Shown here piece by piece: positions 1 to 7,047 of a DNA stretch of 44,513 nt. Both the position numbers and the translations under genes were made by a program. Positions within the stretch are counted from its first letter, which is position 1. Every line of letters begins with the position of its first letter. The stretch lies in contig DYMU01000022.1 in the NCBI GenBank assembly GCA_020721445.1, positions 1 through 44,513 on the forward strand. The letters are read 5' to 3'. Source of the DNA: Gemmobacter nectariphilus. Lineage in GTDB: Bacteria > Pseudomonadota > Alphaproteobacteria > Rhodobacterales > Rhodobacteraceae. The notes below the pieces were generated by a model. It saw only the letters and a list, made by a program, of their open reading frames with translations, ran no database searches and had not been told where the DNA came from.

Positions 1-48
1 TGACTGTTAATCAATTGGTCGTAGGTTCGATCCCTACCGCCGGAGCCA
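1..48 (+). tRNA. tRNA-Asn (GTT), 5' end cut off by the window
   Basis: The window opens inside a tRNA. The anticodon-loop string CTGTTAATC is visible at 3-11, with GTT as anticodon (Asn). The T arm GTAGG-TTCGATC-CCTAC follows at 21-37, then the acceptor 3' strand and an encoded CCA at 46-48. The 5' half lies outside the window. An integrase remnant starts 150 bases downstream, so this tRNA 3' end is a plausible attachment site. Confidence 0.9.
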
Positions 49-196
49 TATATCTTGCCCGCCCTTAGCGCTCCAACCGCAAGATGATGGTTATCTCCTA
101 ATAAAATCAATGCGCTATCTCAGACATCCGGTTGTGTCATATACCGACAAGGCCCGACAACATCGCTGACCGCTCGGTCAAAAATCGGTCAAAGCG

Positions 197-757
197 ATGG
201 AGCCCACGATGCCACAGCAGAAGATCACGCAGGCGCTTGTTGACGGCCTGCGATACCGGGACAAGACCGTCTGGTATCACGACACAGCCTTGAAGGGCTT
301 CAACCTGTCGGTCGGCCAGCAAAGCAAGGCGCTCTATGCCTGCGGCGAGCACAAGCGGAAGTTCATCCGCGTGAAGATCGGCAGGTGCGACGTCACCAAG
401 ATCAACGCGGCGCGGGCTGTCGCGGAGAACGTCCTCCTGTCCGAGCTGCGGAGCGGCTTAGTCCTCCCTCCCTTCGCGAAAATGACGACGTATTCGGCCC
501 ATAGCTGCCTTCGCGGCAGTGCCACTCTGTCGCCCCTTGGCAAGTGCAGCACGATGCAAATGGCCGGAAACCGCGGATGCCATGCCAGCTTTTGCCAGCC
601 TTGGGACCAGCGCGCCGCAAGGCGCGGTCAGCCGAAGACCAAGCCACCGTCGACGACAAGGTTCTGCCCCGTCACCGCCCTTGCCCATGGCGAAGCGAAG
701 AAAAGCACGGCATCTGCAAGGTCTGCGGGCGTCGTGACTCGCCCCAGTGGTGTTTGA
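197..757 (+). pseudogene. Tyrosine integrase remnant (N-terminal arm-binding domain only)
   Basis: About the first 93 residues (to about position 475) read like the N-terminal arm-DNA-binding domain (DUF4102) of tRNA-targeting tyrosine integrases: 'KITQALVDGL', 'VWYHDTALKGFNLSV' and a lysine-rich strand 'KRKFIRVKIG'. Beyond that the frame turns into low-complexity Cys/Arg/Ser-rich sequence unlike any integrase, and there is no core-binding or catalytic domain with the Arg...His-x-x-Arg...Tyr residues. A normal integrase of this class has about 400 residues. The open frame also runs 130 bases into the convergent SDR gene. A second start lies at 209. I read it as a deleted, inactive integrase left beside the tRNA-Asn. 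The 480-627 stretch is probably junction debris; I recognise nothing in it. Confidence 0.6.
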
Positions 758-1392
758 GCGGCGACGATGTCGAAGACGGCCTCGGGTGTTGCACTGCTGG
801 CGTCAGTCATCCGCAGCAGCCCGCCAGAGATCATGTTGACGCTCACCCCCAGCGGTCCCAGTTCTTTGGCAGCCGTGCGGGTCAGGGCAAGCAGCGCCCC
901 CTTGGCGGCGGTGTAGTCGTGATAGGGCACGACGGGGTTTTGCAGCAGGTTGGTCCCGATGGTGATCATCCGCCCGAAGCTTTGCGCCTTCCAATGGTGG
1001 TGCAGGGCCTGCAGACAGTTCAACGCGCCACCCACGGCCGTTTCTGCCTGCGACGCGATCTCGCCCCAGGTCAGCTTGTCCAGATGGGACCGCGCCTCGC
1101 CGTTGAACGAGAAATCTGCCAGTGCATTGTGCACGAGCACATCCGGCGCGCCGAGGGTGCGGGTGATCTCGGCCGTCATCGCAGCGACCTGCTCGGGGTC
1201 GGTCACGTCGGCGCCAAAGGCCGCCGTCCGGGGACCAAGCGAGGCTGCCAGCGCTTCGGCCTCAGCCTTGCTGTGGCGGTAGTTGATGGCGACCCGCGCC
1301 CCCTCGCGGGCGAAGGCGCCCACGATCGCCGCGCCGAGGCCGCGGCCTCCGCCGGTAACAAGGACGGTCAGGTCAGACAGGGGGCGGGTCAT
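628..1392 (-). CDS. SDR-family NAD(P)-dependent oxidoreductase (FabG-like)
   Basis: A 254-residue classical short-chain dehydrogenase/reductase. The Rossmann dinucleotide motif TGGGRGLG is at residues 13-20, an NAL variant of the NAG structural motif at 89-91, the catalytic pair Tyr160-x-x-x-Lys164 (YTAAK) is intact, and the C-terminus carries the FabG-like signature 'TGQNLVVDGG'. The position 13 residues before the Tyr, normally the catalytic Ser, is Thr147, so activity may be altered. The start at 1392 overlaps the thiD stop by 4 bases (ATGA), so it is translated as the last gene of the thiamine operon; longer upstream starts would lie inside thiD. The substrate is unknown. Membership of a TPP-riboswitch operon suggests a thiamine-related or salvage substrate, but that is inference. 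Confidence 0.88.
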   Translation of the reverse strand: MTRPLSDLTVLVTGGGRGLGAAIVGAFAREGARVAINYRHSKAEAEALAASLGPRTAAFGADVTDPEQVAAMTAEITRTLGAPDVLVHNALADFSFNGEARSHLDKLTWGEIASQAETAVGGALNCLQALHHHWKAQSFGRMITIGTNLLQNPVVPYHDYTAAKGALLALTRTAAKELGPLGVSVNMISGGLLRMTDASSATPEAVFDIVAAQTPLGRVTTPADLADAVLFFASPWARAVTGQNLVVDGGLVFG

Positions 1393-2195
1393 CGGGTGGT
1401 TCCTTCGAAACAGGAGTGGAAATGATGTGTCGGGCCATGGCCGTGGCCGACGGACAGGGCATCCGCGGTGGCAATGGCGCGGGCGACATAGGCCTTGGCG
1501 GCGGTGGCGGCCTGGGCCAGCGGCATGCCATGGCCTAGGCGGGTCGCAAGGGCAGAGGACAGGGTGCATCCGGTGCCATGCGTGCGCTGCGTTGCATGGC
1601 GCGGGCCGGGCAGCCAAAGCAGACCATCCGCCGTGGCCAGAAGATCAGGACAGGCGCCGCCCGGCAGATGCCCGCCCTTCAGCAGCACCGCCCGTGGCCC
1701 AAGGGCCAGAAGTGCGCACGCCTGTTCCCCCATCCCTGTTTCGGAAGTGGCCTCGGGCCGCCCCAGAAGGTCCGCCGCTTCGGGCAGGTTCGGGGTGATG
1801 ACATCCGCCAGCGCCAATGCGTCGCGAAGGGCCGCGACGGCCTCTGTCCGAAGCAGGCGGTCACCGCCCTTGGCGACCATGACAGGGTCAAGCACCACAG
1901 GCACACCAAGGCCCGCCAGCGCCGCGAAGACGGTCGCGACCATGTCAGACGTTCCAAGCATGCCGATCTTGACGGCATCGATGCGGATGTCGGCGCGCAA
2001 GGCCGCGATCTGCTGCGCGACAAAGGCAGGTTCGATCACCTGCACCCCCGTCACGCCTTGGGTGTTCTGCGCGGTCAGGGCGGTGATCGCCGCCATGGCA
2101 TAGCCGCCATTGGCCGAGATCGCCTTGATGTCGGCCTGGATACCGGCGCCGCCGGATGGATCGGACCCGGCTATGGACAGGATGTTGGGGATCAT
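1389..2195 (-). CDS. thiD: Bifunctional hydroxymethylpyrimidine / phosphomethylpyrimidine kinase
   Basis: ThiD phosphorylates HMP and then HMP-P to give HMP-PP for thiamine synthesis in the cytoplasm. The 268-residue product has the ribokinase-fold N-terminal signature 'SIAGSDPSGGAGIQAD' near residues 7-22, 'DPVMVAKGG' in the middle, 'LLKGGH', and the catalytic anion-hole motif 'HGTGCTLSSA' near residue 210. The start at 2195 gives an ATGA overlap with thiE; an in-frame ATG 12 bases upstream (2207) is possible but less well placed. It is the third gene of thiM-thiE-thiD-SDR. The length is normal for the family. Confidence 0.96.
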   Translation of the reverse strand: MIPNILSIAGSDPSGGAGIQADIKAISANGGYAMAAITALTAQNTQGVTGVQVIEPAFVAQQIAALRADIRIDAVKIGMLGTSDMVATVFAALAGLGVPVVLDPVMVAKGGDRLLRTEAVAALRDALALADVITPNLPEAADLLGRPEATSETGMGEQACALLALGPRAVLLKGGHLPGGACPDLLATADGLLWLPGPRHATQRTHGTGCTLSSALATRLGHGMPLAQAATAAKAYVARAIATADALSVGHGHGPTHHFHSCFEGTTR

Positions 2196-2803
2196 GATGC
2201 GTTCCATTCCGCAAGAAGTGCCGCCGTCGCGGCCTGGGGGTCCGGCGCGCGCGTGACCGCCGAGACAACGGCCAGCCCGGCCGCCCCCGCCGCGCGCAGG
2301 GCGCGGGCATCCCCGGGACCGATGCCGCCAATGGCATAGGTCGGAAGCCCCGCTGCCGCGACGATGGCCGCCAGCCCGTCAAGGCCGATGGGTGCTGCGT
2401 GATCGGGCTTTGTCGCGGTGGCGCGGATCGGTCCCGCGCCGATGTAATCGACCACGGTCGGAATGCGCCGTGCCTGATCCACCGTTTCGATCGACAGACC
2501 CAGCAGCATTCCCTGCGGCAGGCGGCGGCGGATCTCTTCCACGCAGCCATCGCTCTGGCCCACATGCAGACCATGCGCCCGCGTGCGACGGGCGACCTCG
2601 ATCCGGTCATTCACGATCAGTCTTGCCCCGAGTTCCGTGATGCGCGGCAAAAGCTGCGCAACAAGGGATGCGATCTCGGCATCCGTCGCGCGCTTGTCGC
2701 GTATCTGGATCAGCCCCGCCCCGCCGCGCGCCGCCGCAAGCGCCTGTTCGGCCACGGGCAGGGGCGCGTCGGGATCGGTGATCACATAGACAGGGCCGGT
2801 CAT
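2192..2803 (-). CDS. thiE: Thiamine-phosphate synthase
   Basis: ThiE joins HMP-PP and THZ-P to make thiamine phosphate. The 203-residue TIM-barrel protein shows the pyrophosphate-binding 'QIRDK' near residue 33, 'LIVNDR' near 62, 'HGLHVGQSD' near 77, 'YIGAGPI' and the phosphate loop 'AIGGIGPGDA'. It overlaps the thiM stop by 4 bases (ATGA) and the thiD start by 4 bases, so the three genes are tightly translationally coupled. The family is usually 205-215 residues; this one is complete. Confidence 0.96.
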   Translation of the reverse strand: MTGPVYVITDPDAPLPVAEQALAAARGGAGLIQIRDKRATDAEIASLVAQLLPRITELGARLIVNDRIEVARRTRAHGLHVGQSDGCVEEIRRRLPQGMLLGLSIETVDQARRIPTVVDYIGAGPIRATATKPDHAAPIGLDGLAAIVAAAGLPTYAIGGIGPGDARALRAAGAAGLAVVSAVTRAPDPQAATAALLAEWNAS

Positions 2804-3588
2804 GCAGGCACCACCCTTGCGCCACGGCGCAGGTCTTCGGGCGTCAGCGCATGCAGCGCGTCAAGGAAGGCCGTCTGGAAACTTCCCGGCCCAGCCGCGC
2901 CCTGTGCCGCCCGCTCGCCCGCCAGACCGAAGTAGGCCAAAGCCGCTACAGTCGCCCCAAGCCTGTCCTGCCCGACAAGGAAGGCCGCGATCACCCCGTT
3001 CAGCGAACACCCCAGTGCCGTGACACGGGGCATCAGGGCATGTCCGTTCGACACCCGATAGGCCGATGTCCCGTCGGTCACGAAATCGACCGGGCCGGAC
3101 ACGGCCACCACCGCCCCCGTCCGGCGGGCAAGGTCGCGCGCGGCCGTCTCGGCGGCGGCGACCGGATCGGCGGCATCCGCGCCGCGCCCCTGTCCGCCAA
3201 GTCCGGCAAGGGCGAGGATCTCGGAGGCATTGCCGCGGATCACGGTGGGGCGCAGCGCCAGAAGGCGGGCGCAGACCTCTTGACGGAAGCGGGTCGCCCC
3301 GACGCCGACGGGATCTAGCACCCACGGCCGACCGGCCACGTCCATGGTGCAGGCGGCAATCTCCATTGCCTCGGCCCAGGCGGGGTCCAGTGTTCCGATA
3401 TTGAGGGTCAGCGCCTGCGCGAGCCCCGCGAACTCGGCCACTTCTTCGCGGGCATGCACCATTGCAGGGGATGCGCCGGCAGACAGCAGCACATTGGCCA
3501 TGATGTTCATGGCGACAAAATTCGTGATGTTATGGACAAGGGGCGCCGTGGCGCGCATCTGCCGAAGAAAGGGGCCGGTCTCTGTCAT
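2800..3588 (-). CDS. thiM: Hydroxyethylthiazole kinase
   Basis: ThiM phosphorylates the thiazole alcohol (THZ), so this is a salvage step. The 262-residue protein has the family N-terminus 'PLVHNITNFVAMNIMANVLL', 'LNIGTL', 'WVLDPVGVGAT' and 'IRGNASEILAL'. The catalytic-loop Cys lies in 'TALGCSLNGV', where many homologues have GTGC. The start at 3588 has a strong Shine-Dalgarno, GGGAGGA, 4 bases upstream of ATG. It is the first gene after the TPP riboswitch. With thiE and thiD but without thiC/thiG nearby, the operon can salvage HMP and thiazole; de novo genes may be elsewhere. Confidence 0.95.
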   Translation of the reverse strand: MTETGPFLRQMRATAPLVHNITNFVAMNIMANVLLSAGASPAMVHAREEVAEFAGLAQALTLNIGTLDPAWAEAMEIAACTMDVAGRPWVLDPVGVGATRFRQEVCARLLALRPTVIRGNASEILALAGLGGQGRGADAADPVAAAETAARDLARRTGAVVAVSGPVDFVTDGTSAYRVSNGHALMPRVTALGCSLNGVIAAFLVGQDRLGATVAALAYFGLAGERAAQGAAGPGSFQTAFLDALHALTPEDLRRGARVVPA

Positions 3589-3659
3589 CTCGTCCTCCCG
3601 CCTGCGCGGGGGACCGGACAGGATGCTCGGTCAAACATGGACCGAACGCACCCGTCGCG

Positions 3660-3738
3660 GACTCCCTACGCCAGCATGATCTGGTTCAGGTTCAAAGGGT
3701 GCTTCTCAGCCCGGATACCCGGACGCCCCTGTCGCGCT
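3660..3738 (-). promoter_or_regulatory. TPP riboswitch (THI element)
   Basis: On the minus strand the conserved THI-box strings occur in order: GGGGCGTCCGGG, GCTGAGAAG, then ACCCTTTGAACCTGA, AGATCATGCTGGCGTAGGGA. These are the pyrimidine-sensing CTGAGA bulge and the pyrophosphate-sensing arm of the thiamine pyrophosphate aptamer. It lies about 70 bases upstream of thiM and faces it. The expression platform is not obvious; no T-tract terminator is visible, so control of translation initiation at thiM is likely (inference). Confidence 0.95.
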
Positions 3739-3741
3739 TCC

Positions 3742-3770
3742 ATGTTCGGAGTTGCCTGAAAAAATGTCAA
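3742..3770 (-). promoter_or_regulatory. Sigma-70-type promoter of the thiamine operon
   Basis: On the minus strand a perfect -35 TTGACA (3770-3765) is followed by a 17-base spacer and a -10-like GAACAT (3747-3742, three of six matches). Transcription would begin a few bases before the TPP aptamer, giving a leader of about 150 bases ahead of thiM. Confidence 0.6.
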
Positions 3771-3919
3771 GACGAGTTGGTGAAATCCTCGCTCCGGGTT
3801 CCGAGGCCATCACTGACCGGGCCTTTCGGGACGCGTCGTTCAAAAACCGGTCTTTTCGACGGGTTGATTGGGCGACCGTTTCTGTTGCCACAGCGGGCAC
3901 GCCGAAGGCTCGCTTTATG

Positions 3920-3931
3920 CCCCCCCCCCCC
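3920..3931. repeat. 12-base C homopolymer
   Basis: An uninterrupted run of twelve C (plus strand) lies between the xre stop (3988) and the thiamine promoter. It is outside any supported gene. Long G/C runs are slippage-prone; here it could also reflect an assembly uncertainty in run length. Confidence 0.9.
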
Positions 3932-3987
3932 GCGTCCGGCGCGGCATCTTGAAACGCCGCGCTTAGAACAACGGCATTCGGCCCTGG

Positions 3988-4299
3988 TCAATGGTCGTCT
4001 TGCAGTTTCAGCAGTGCCGCATCGGTGTGCTTTTCGGCACCCGTCGTTTCCACCCTCGCATTCGAGGCCAAACGAACGCCAAGCCCCTTGGTGCCATCCG
4101 GCGCGATCAACCCGACGCCGCCGACTTCGAGGGCTGCCAGCAGTCGTTCAATCAATTCCAACCGGGAACGTCCGGGACCGAACTTTGGGTTTTCGATCCT
4201 TTGGATCGCAGGCAGCGAAATCCCCGGTTTTTCCGCGAGGTCCGCCTGCTCCCAGCCCAAGAAAAGACAAGCCGCATTGATCTGAGCAATTGAAATCAT
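3988..4299 (-). CDS. Small XRE-family helix-turn-helix regulator
   Basis: A 103-residue protein whose first half is a lambda-repressor-type HTH: 'LGWEQADLAEKPGISLPAIQRIE' spans helices 2-3 at residues 14-36, followed by a Leu-rich helix 'LIERLLAALE'. The second half looks poorly structured and ends 'LLKLQDDH'; there is no separate ligand domain. Genes of this type in alphaproteobacteria are common orphan regulators. It stands alone on the minus strand, between the thiamine operon and btaB. Two perfect palindromes in its own promoter suggest autoregulation. Its target outside itself is unknown. Confidence 0.85.
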   Translation of the reverse strand: MISIAQINAACLFLGWEQADLAEKPGISLPAIQRIENPKFGPGRSRLELIERLLAALEVGGVGLIAPDGTKGLGVRLASNARVETTGAEKHTDAALLKLQDDH

Positions 4300-4322
4300 G
4301 TTTCAGACATCTTTTTTACACA

Positions 4323-4339
4323 CCAGACTTTAAGTCTGG
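4323..4339. promoter_or_regulatory. Palindromic operator candidate upstream of xre
   Basis: CCAGACTT-T-AAGTCTGG is an inverted repeat with 8-base arms, 24 bases before the xre start. On the minus strand it overlaps a possible -10 (CAGACT) spaced 17 bases from a -35-like TTGAAA. It is a likely binding site of the XRE protein itself. Confidence 0.5.
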
Positions 4340-4352
4340 CACCGCATAAAAT

Positions 4353-4365
4353 GTGTTTCAAACAC
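4353..4365. promoter_or_regulatory. Second palindrome in the xre promoter
   Basis: GTGTTT-C-AAACAC is a 13-base perfect inverted repeat covering the -35-like TTGAAA of the xre promoter. It differs in sequence from the 4323-4339 palindrome, so it may bind another regulator. The remaining sequence up to 4524 shows nothing recognisable. Confidence 0.4.
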
Positions 4366-4524
4366 AACAATAGACAACCCAGACACAAAAAGCAGTCAAC
4401 AGCCATGCTTGCAAGCCCATGGCCGAAGTGGCACCCTAGCCTTGACCGACGTCGAGGTTCGGCATCTGGCTTACGCTTTCCATCCCTGCCAAGCTCGGCA
4501 GCAACAGTTGGGGCGGGCCTGCGT

Positions 4525-5172
4525 TCAGTTTGACCGGGTCAGGATGCCAAGCTGTGCGTAACTGCGGTAAAGATGCTCAAACCGCAGAGTGCCGTTCTGT
4601 TGATCGGCCAGTTCGCGCAACTGTGCTTCAAGGCCGGTCCTTGGCGTCACATGAAAGCGGGCCAGCCAAGTGTTCAGCAGGCTGCGGAACCAAGGCGGCA
4701 GGCCATCCTGTTGTCCGAAATCCACCACATGAAGTGCCCCACCCGGGCGCACCTGCGCTGCGGCCAGACGCAGTGCGCGCTGCCAATCCGGGATCATCGA
4801 CAGACTGTAGGACAGCACCACGCGATCAAACCCATCTGTGCCGAACAGCGCGTTTGCATCAAAGTCAGTGGCATCGGCCTGCACAAGCCTCGCTTGCGAT
4901 CCCAGCTTTGTGCGGGCCGACCGCAGCATTTCTTCGGAAATGTCGAGGCCGAACAGTTCGCAACCGGGATAAAGCGCTTTGACACGCGCCAGATTGCGCC
5001 CGGTTCCGCAGGCAATTTCAAGCACCCGTGCGCCCGGTGGCGGGGCAAGATCACGCAACAGCCGGTCACGGCCCAACAGGTAATAGCGCCGGGTGATGTC
5101 ATAGATCAGCCGCTGGTGGCGGTAGGTGCGGTCCATCAGGTCGGCATGCGACAGCGCGTTGGTCACGGTCAT
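4525..5172 (-). CDS. btaB: Betaine-lipid N-methyltransferase BtaB
   Basis: BtaB adds three methyl groups from S-adenosylmethionine to diacylglyceryl-homoserine, giving the betaine lipid DGTS. The 215-residue product is a class I methyltransferase: motif I 'VLEIACGTGRN' near residues 44-54, acidic loop 'LFGLDIS', 'LVQADATDFD', motif IV-like 'VLSYSLSMIPDW', and 'VRPGGALHVVDFGQQ'. The start at 5172 overlaps the btaA stop by 4 bases (ATGA); the longer open frame upstream lies inside btaA. Size and coupling to btaA match the btaAB pair known from Rhodobacter sphaeroides, where the lipid is made under phosphate limitation. Confidence 0.92.
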   Translation of the reverse strand: MTVTNALSHADLMDRTYRHQRLIYDITRRYYLLGRDRLLRDLAPPPGARVLEIACGTGRNLARVKALYPGCELFGLDISEEMLRSARTKLGSQARLVQADATDFDANALFGTDGFDRVVLSYSLSMIPDWQRALRLAAAQVRPGGALHVVDFGQQDGLPPWFRSLLNTWLARFHVTPRTGLEAQLRELADQQNGTLRFEHLYRSYAQLGILTRSN

Positions 5173-6395
5173 GCCCCCCCGAACCGATAGAGGTGAAACC
5201 CGCCATAGATCGCCGAGCGATCCCGGGCAAAGCAGGCGGCGGAAACGTCGGCGGCATAGGTCCAGCGGTCCAGCAAAGCCGGCGTCAGCCGCCCCGGCAA
5301 GATATCGGCCGCCCCGCCGGTGCGAAAGATCACCCGTGCCCCCGGACGCGCGCAGCGCGTGATCTGCACCCAAAGCGCATTAAGCTGGGCATCGGTCATC
5401 CAGTCCTGCGCATCCAGCAGAACAAAGGCATCAACCGATGCCGCCTCGCGTTCCGCCAGCAGGTCGGTCAGCGAGCGGTTGTGAACCGACACCCGGTCTG
5501 CATGGTCGCTGACGGTGGCAAAGTTGTGCGGTTGCAGGCAGGGCGGCAATGACCGGGTGGTGTCGGGCTCATAGCGGCGGGCAAAGGCCTGCCACGCGAA
5601 ATAGTTCTCGCTGACCGGAAAATCGCAGACCAGCTTGCGCACACGTTCCTTCAGCACCGGAAGGACATCGCCGCCGCCGTCAGCGGCCAGCTTGTCGTAT
5701 TGTGCCGGCGGAATGCCAAGGCCAAACAGCGAGGCCCGGCGCCGCGCCAGCCAGCGGACAGGACCGGCGTCCATCAAGGGCGCGATGCGGGTATCGAAGA
5801 ACTGCTTTTGCTCATCCAGGCTTTGTGCCTGCAACAATGGCTTGTAGTCCAGCCGTGCCACCCAGGACGTGGCATGGATGACCCCGATGAACCGCCCCAG
5901 CAGCCCGTGTTTGTAAAAGCCCCGGGCGAACATCGAAATCCGGCGGCGGCCGAACACCCGACCTTCCCAATAGGCCCGGGTTTGCGCATCAAGGTGCGGC
6001 GCCAGTTCCCGGTCATAGACGGCGACATTGTCCTTGCGGTCAGCATGGCCGAAGAAATCAAAGAACGCGTCCTGCGTCAGTCGCCGCGCCGCCACAAGCT
6101 TCAGCCGCCCCAGCGCCACATGCGCCGGCGACAGATCGACGGCGGTAATCGAGGCCGGTCGTGCCACCAGATAGGACAAGACGTTGCAACTGCCCGATGC
6201 GATGCAAAACAGGTGGTCGCCCGGCTGAATCGCCAAGGCTTCCATGTCCACCACCGGGTCTTCCCAAATCTGCGGATAAACCAGCCCTTCGAAAAGATAG
6301 GCGAAGACCCGTTCAAGCATGCCCGTCGGCTCATGTGTCGCGTTTTGCTGAACAGCGGACCGAAGCTGTTCGGAAAAGTTCGGCATTTGCGTCAT
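5169..6395 (-). CDS. btaA: Diacylglycerol 3-amino-3-carboxypropyltransferase BtaA
   Basis: BtaA (DUF3419 family) transfers the 3-amino-3-carboxypropyl group of SAM to diacylglycerol, the first step of DGTS synthesis at the membrane. The 408-residue protein shows the family string 'FAYLFEGLVYPQIWEDP' near residue 30, a SAM-binding-like 'LFCIASGSCNVLSYLV' followed by 'ITAVDLSPAHVALG', and a C-terminal half with 'VIFRTGGAADILPG'. The start at 6395 was chosen because upstream residues do not look conserved; a GAGGA lies 12 bases before it, and a start 9 bases upstream (TTG) is also possible. It is the first gene of btaA-btaB. Phosphorus-free lipid synthesis fits the nearby pst and phn operons. 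Confidence 0.93.
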   Translation of the reverse strand: MTQMPNFSEQLRSAVQQNATHEPTGMLERVFAYLFEGLVYPQIWEDPVVDMEALAIQPGDHLFCIASGSCNVLSYLVARPASITAVDLSPAHVALGRLKLVAARRLTQDAFFDFFGHADRKDNVAVYDRELAPHLDAQTRAYWEGRVFGRRRISMFARGFYKHGLLGRFIGVIHATSWVARLDYKPLLQAQSLDEQKQFFDTRIAPLMDAGPVRWLARRRASLFGLGIPPAQYDKLAADGGGDVLPVLKERVRKLVCDFPVSENYFAWQAFARRYEPDTTRSLPPCLQPHNFATVSDHADRVSVHNRSLTDLLAEREAASVDAFVLLDAQDWMTDAQLNALWVQITRCARPGARVIFRTGGAADILPGRLTPALLDRWTYAADVSAACFARDRSAIYGGFHLYRFGGA

Positions 6396-7047
6396 GTTGT
6401 TCAAGTGTCCTCTGTTTTCTTTGCACGGGTCTTGGCGCACCGCCGCCGTGACCGTTTACCTGTCCCGGGCGAACCGCAGGCCTGTGCCCTTGGACGCGCG
6501 TGCGCAAAGGCGTGTGACCTGTGGCACTGTGCCCCGCTGGCCAATCCCAACCCGACCGCAGCCGCCACGCGTCGCGCTTTCGCCAGTCGGGTGATTTTTG
6601 TCTGCAAGGCCGCGTTCAAGAACAGTCAACAAGATGCGCGCCCAGCGGCCCGGCTTGCCGGGACAGACATCGGAAAAGACAGGGGTCCGATGTCTCATCT
6701 TTCATTCCACGGTCGGCCAAGTTTGCAGTGCAGTATCCGGCATGTATGTCGCGCATGTGACAATCAGCCCTGTGCGTTTCGGGAAAAGCCCGCGCCGGAA
6801 CAGGGAAAGACTGCAGGCCGGTCCAAGCGGAAAGACCTGCCACTGCGGTCTTGTTCACCGATGCACCAGCGGGTTCCTTTCGTTCGGTGATCGGGCGGCA
6901 AGGCCGCGTGCTGGCCGCGATCTGATCGGCACCCCGGTTCATCGGGCCACACCGGCCATGACATGCACATGCCAGAGGCAGCCGAAGCTCGGCACACAAA
7001 GGCGACCGTCTGGTGATGATCGGGTGTTTTCAGTCCGCCAAGTGACC
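6396..7047. other. Intergenic region upstream of btaA, no gene seen
   Basis: This 650-base stretch separates opgC from btaA. Open frames inside it (for example 6616-6999 minus) have biased, Cys-rich translations that resemble no protein family and lack good ribosome sites. The only candidate signal is a weak Pho-box-like repeat at 6746-6763. Confidence 0.6.
6746..6763 (-). promoter_or_regulatory. Weak Pho-box-like repeat upstream of btaA
   Basis: On the minus strand TTGTCAC-ATGC-GCGACAT resembles two 7-base Pho half-sites (consensus CTGTCAT) 4 bases apart. The first half matches 5 of 7, the second about 4 of 7. It is some 350 bases from the btaA start, farther than usual, so this is tentative. 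Confidence 0.25.

Noticed and set aside
3988-4299. XRE gene as the antitoxin of a toxin-antitoxin pair
   Set aside because: No small partner gene with a toxin-like fold lies next to it; the neighbours are the thiamine operon and btaB.
6616-6999. Minus-strand open frame of 127 codons upstream of btaA
   Set aside because: Cys/Pro/Arg-rich translation, no ribosome site, no recognisable domain; treated as non-coding.
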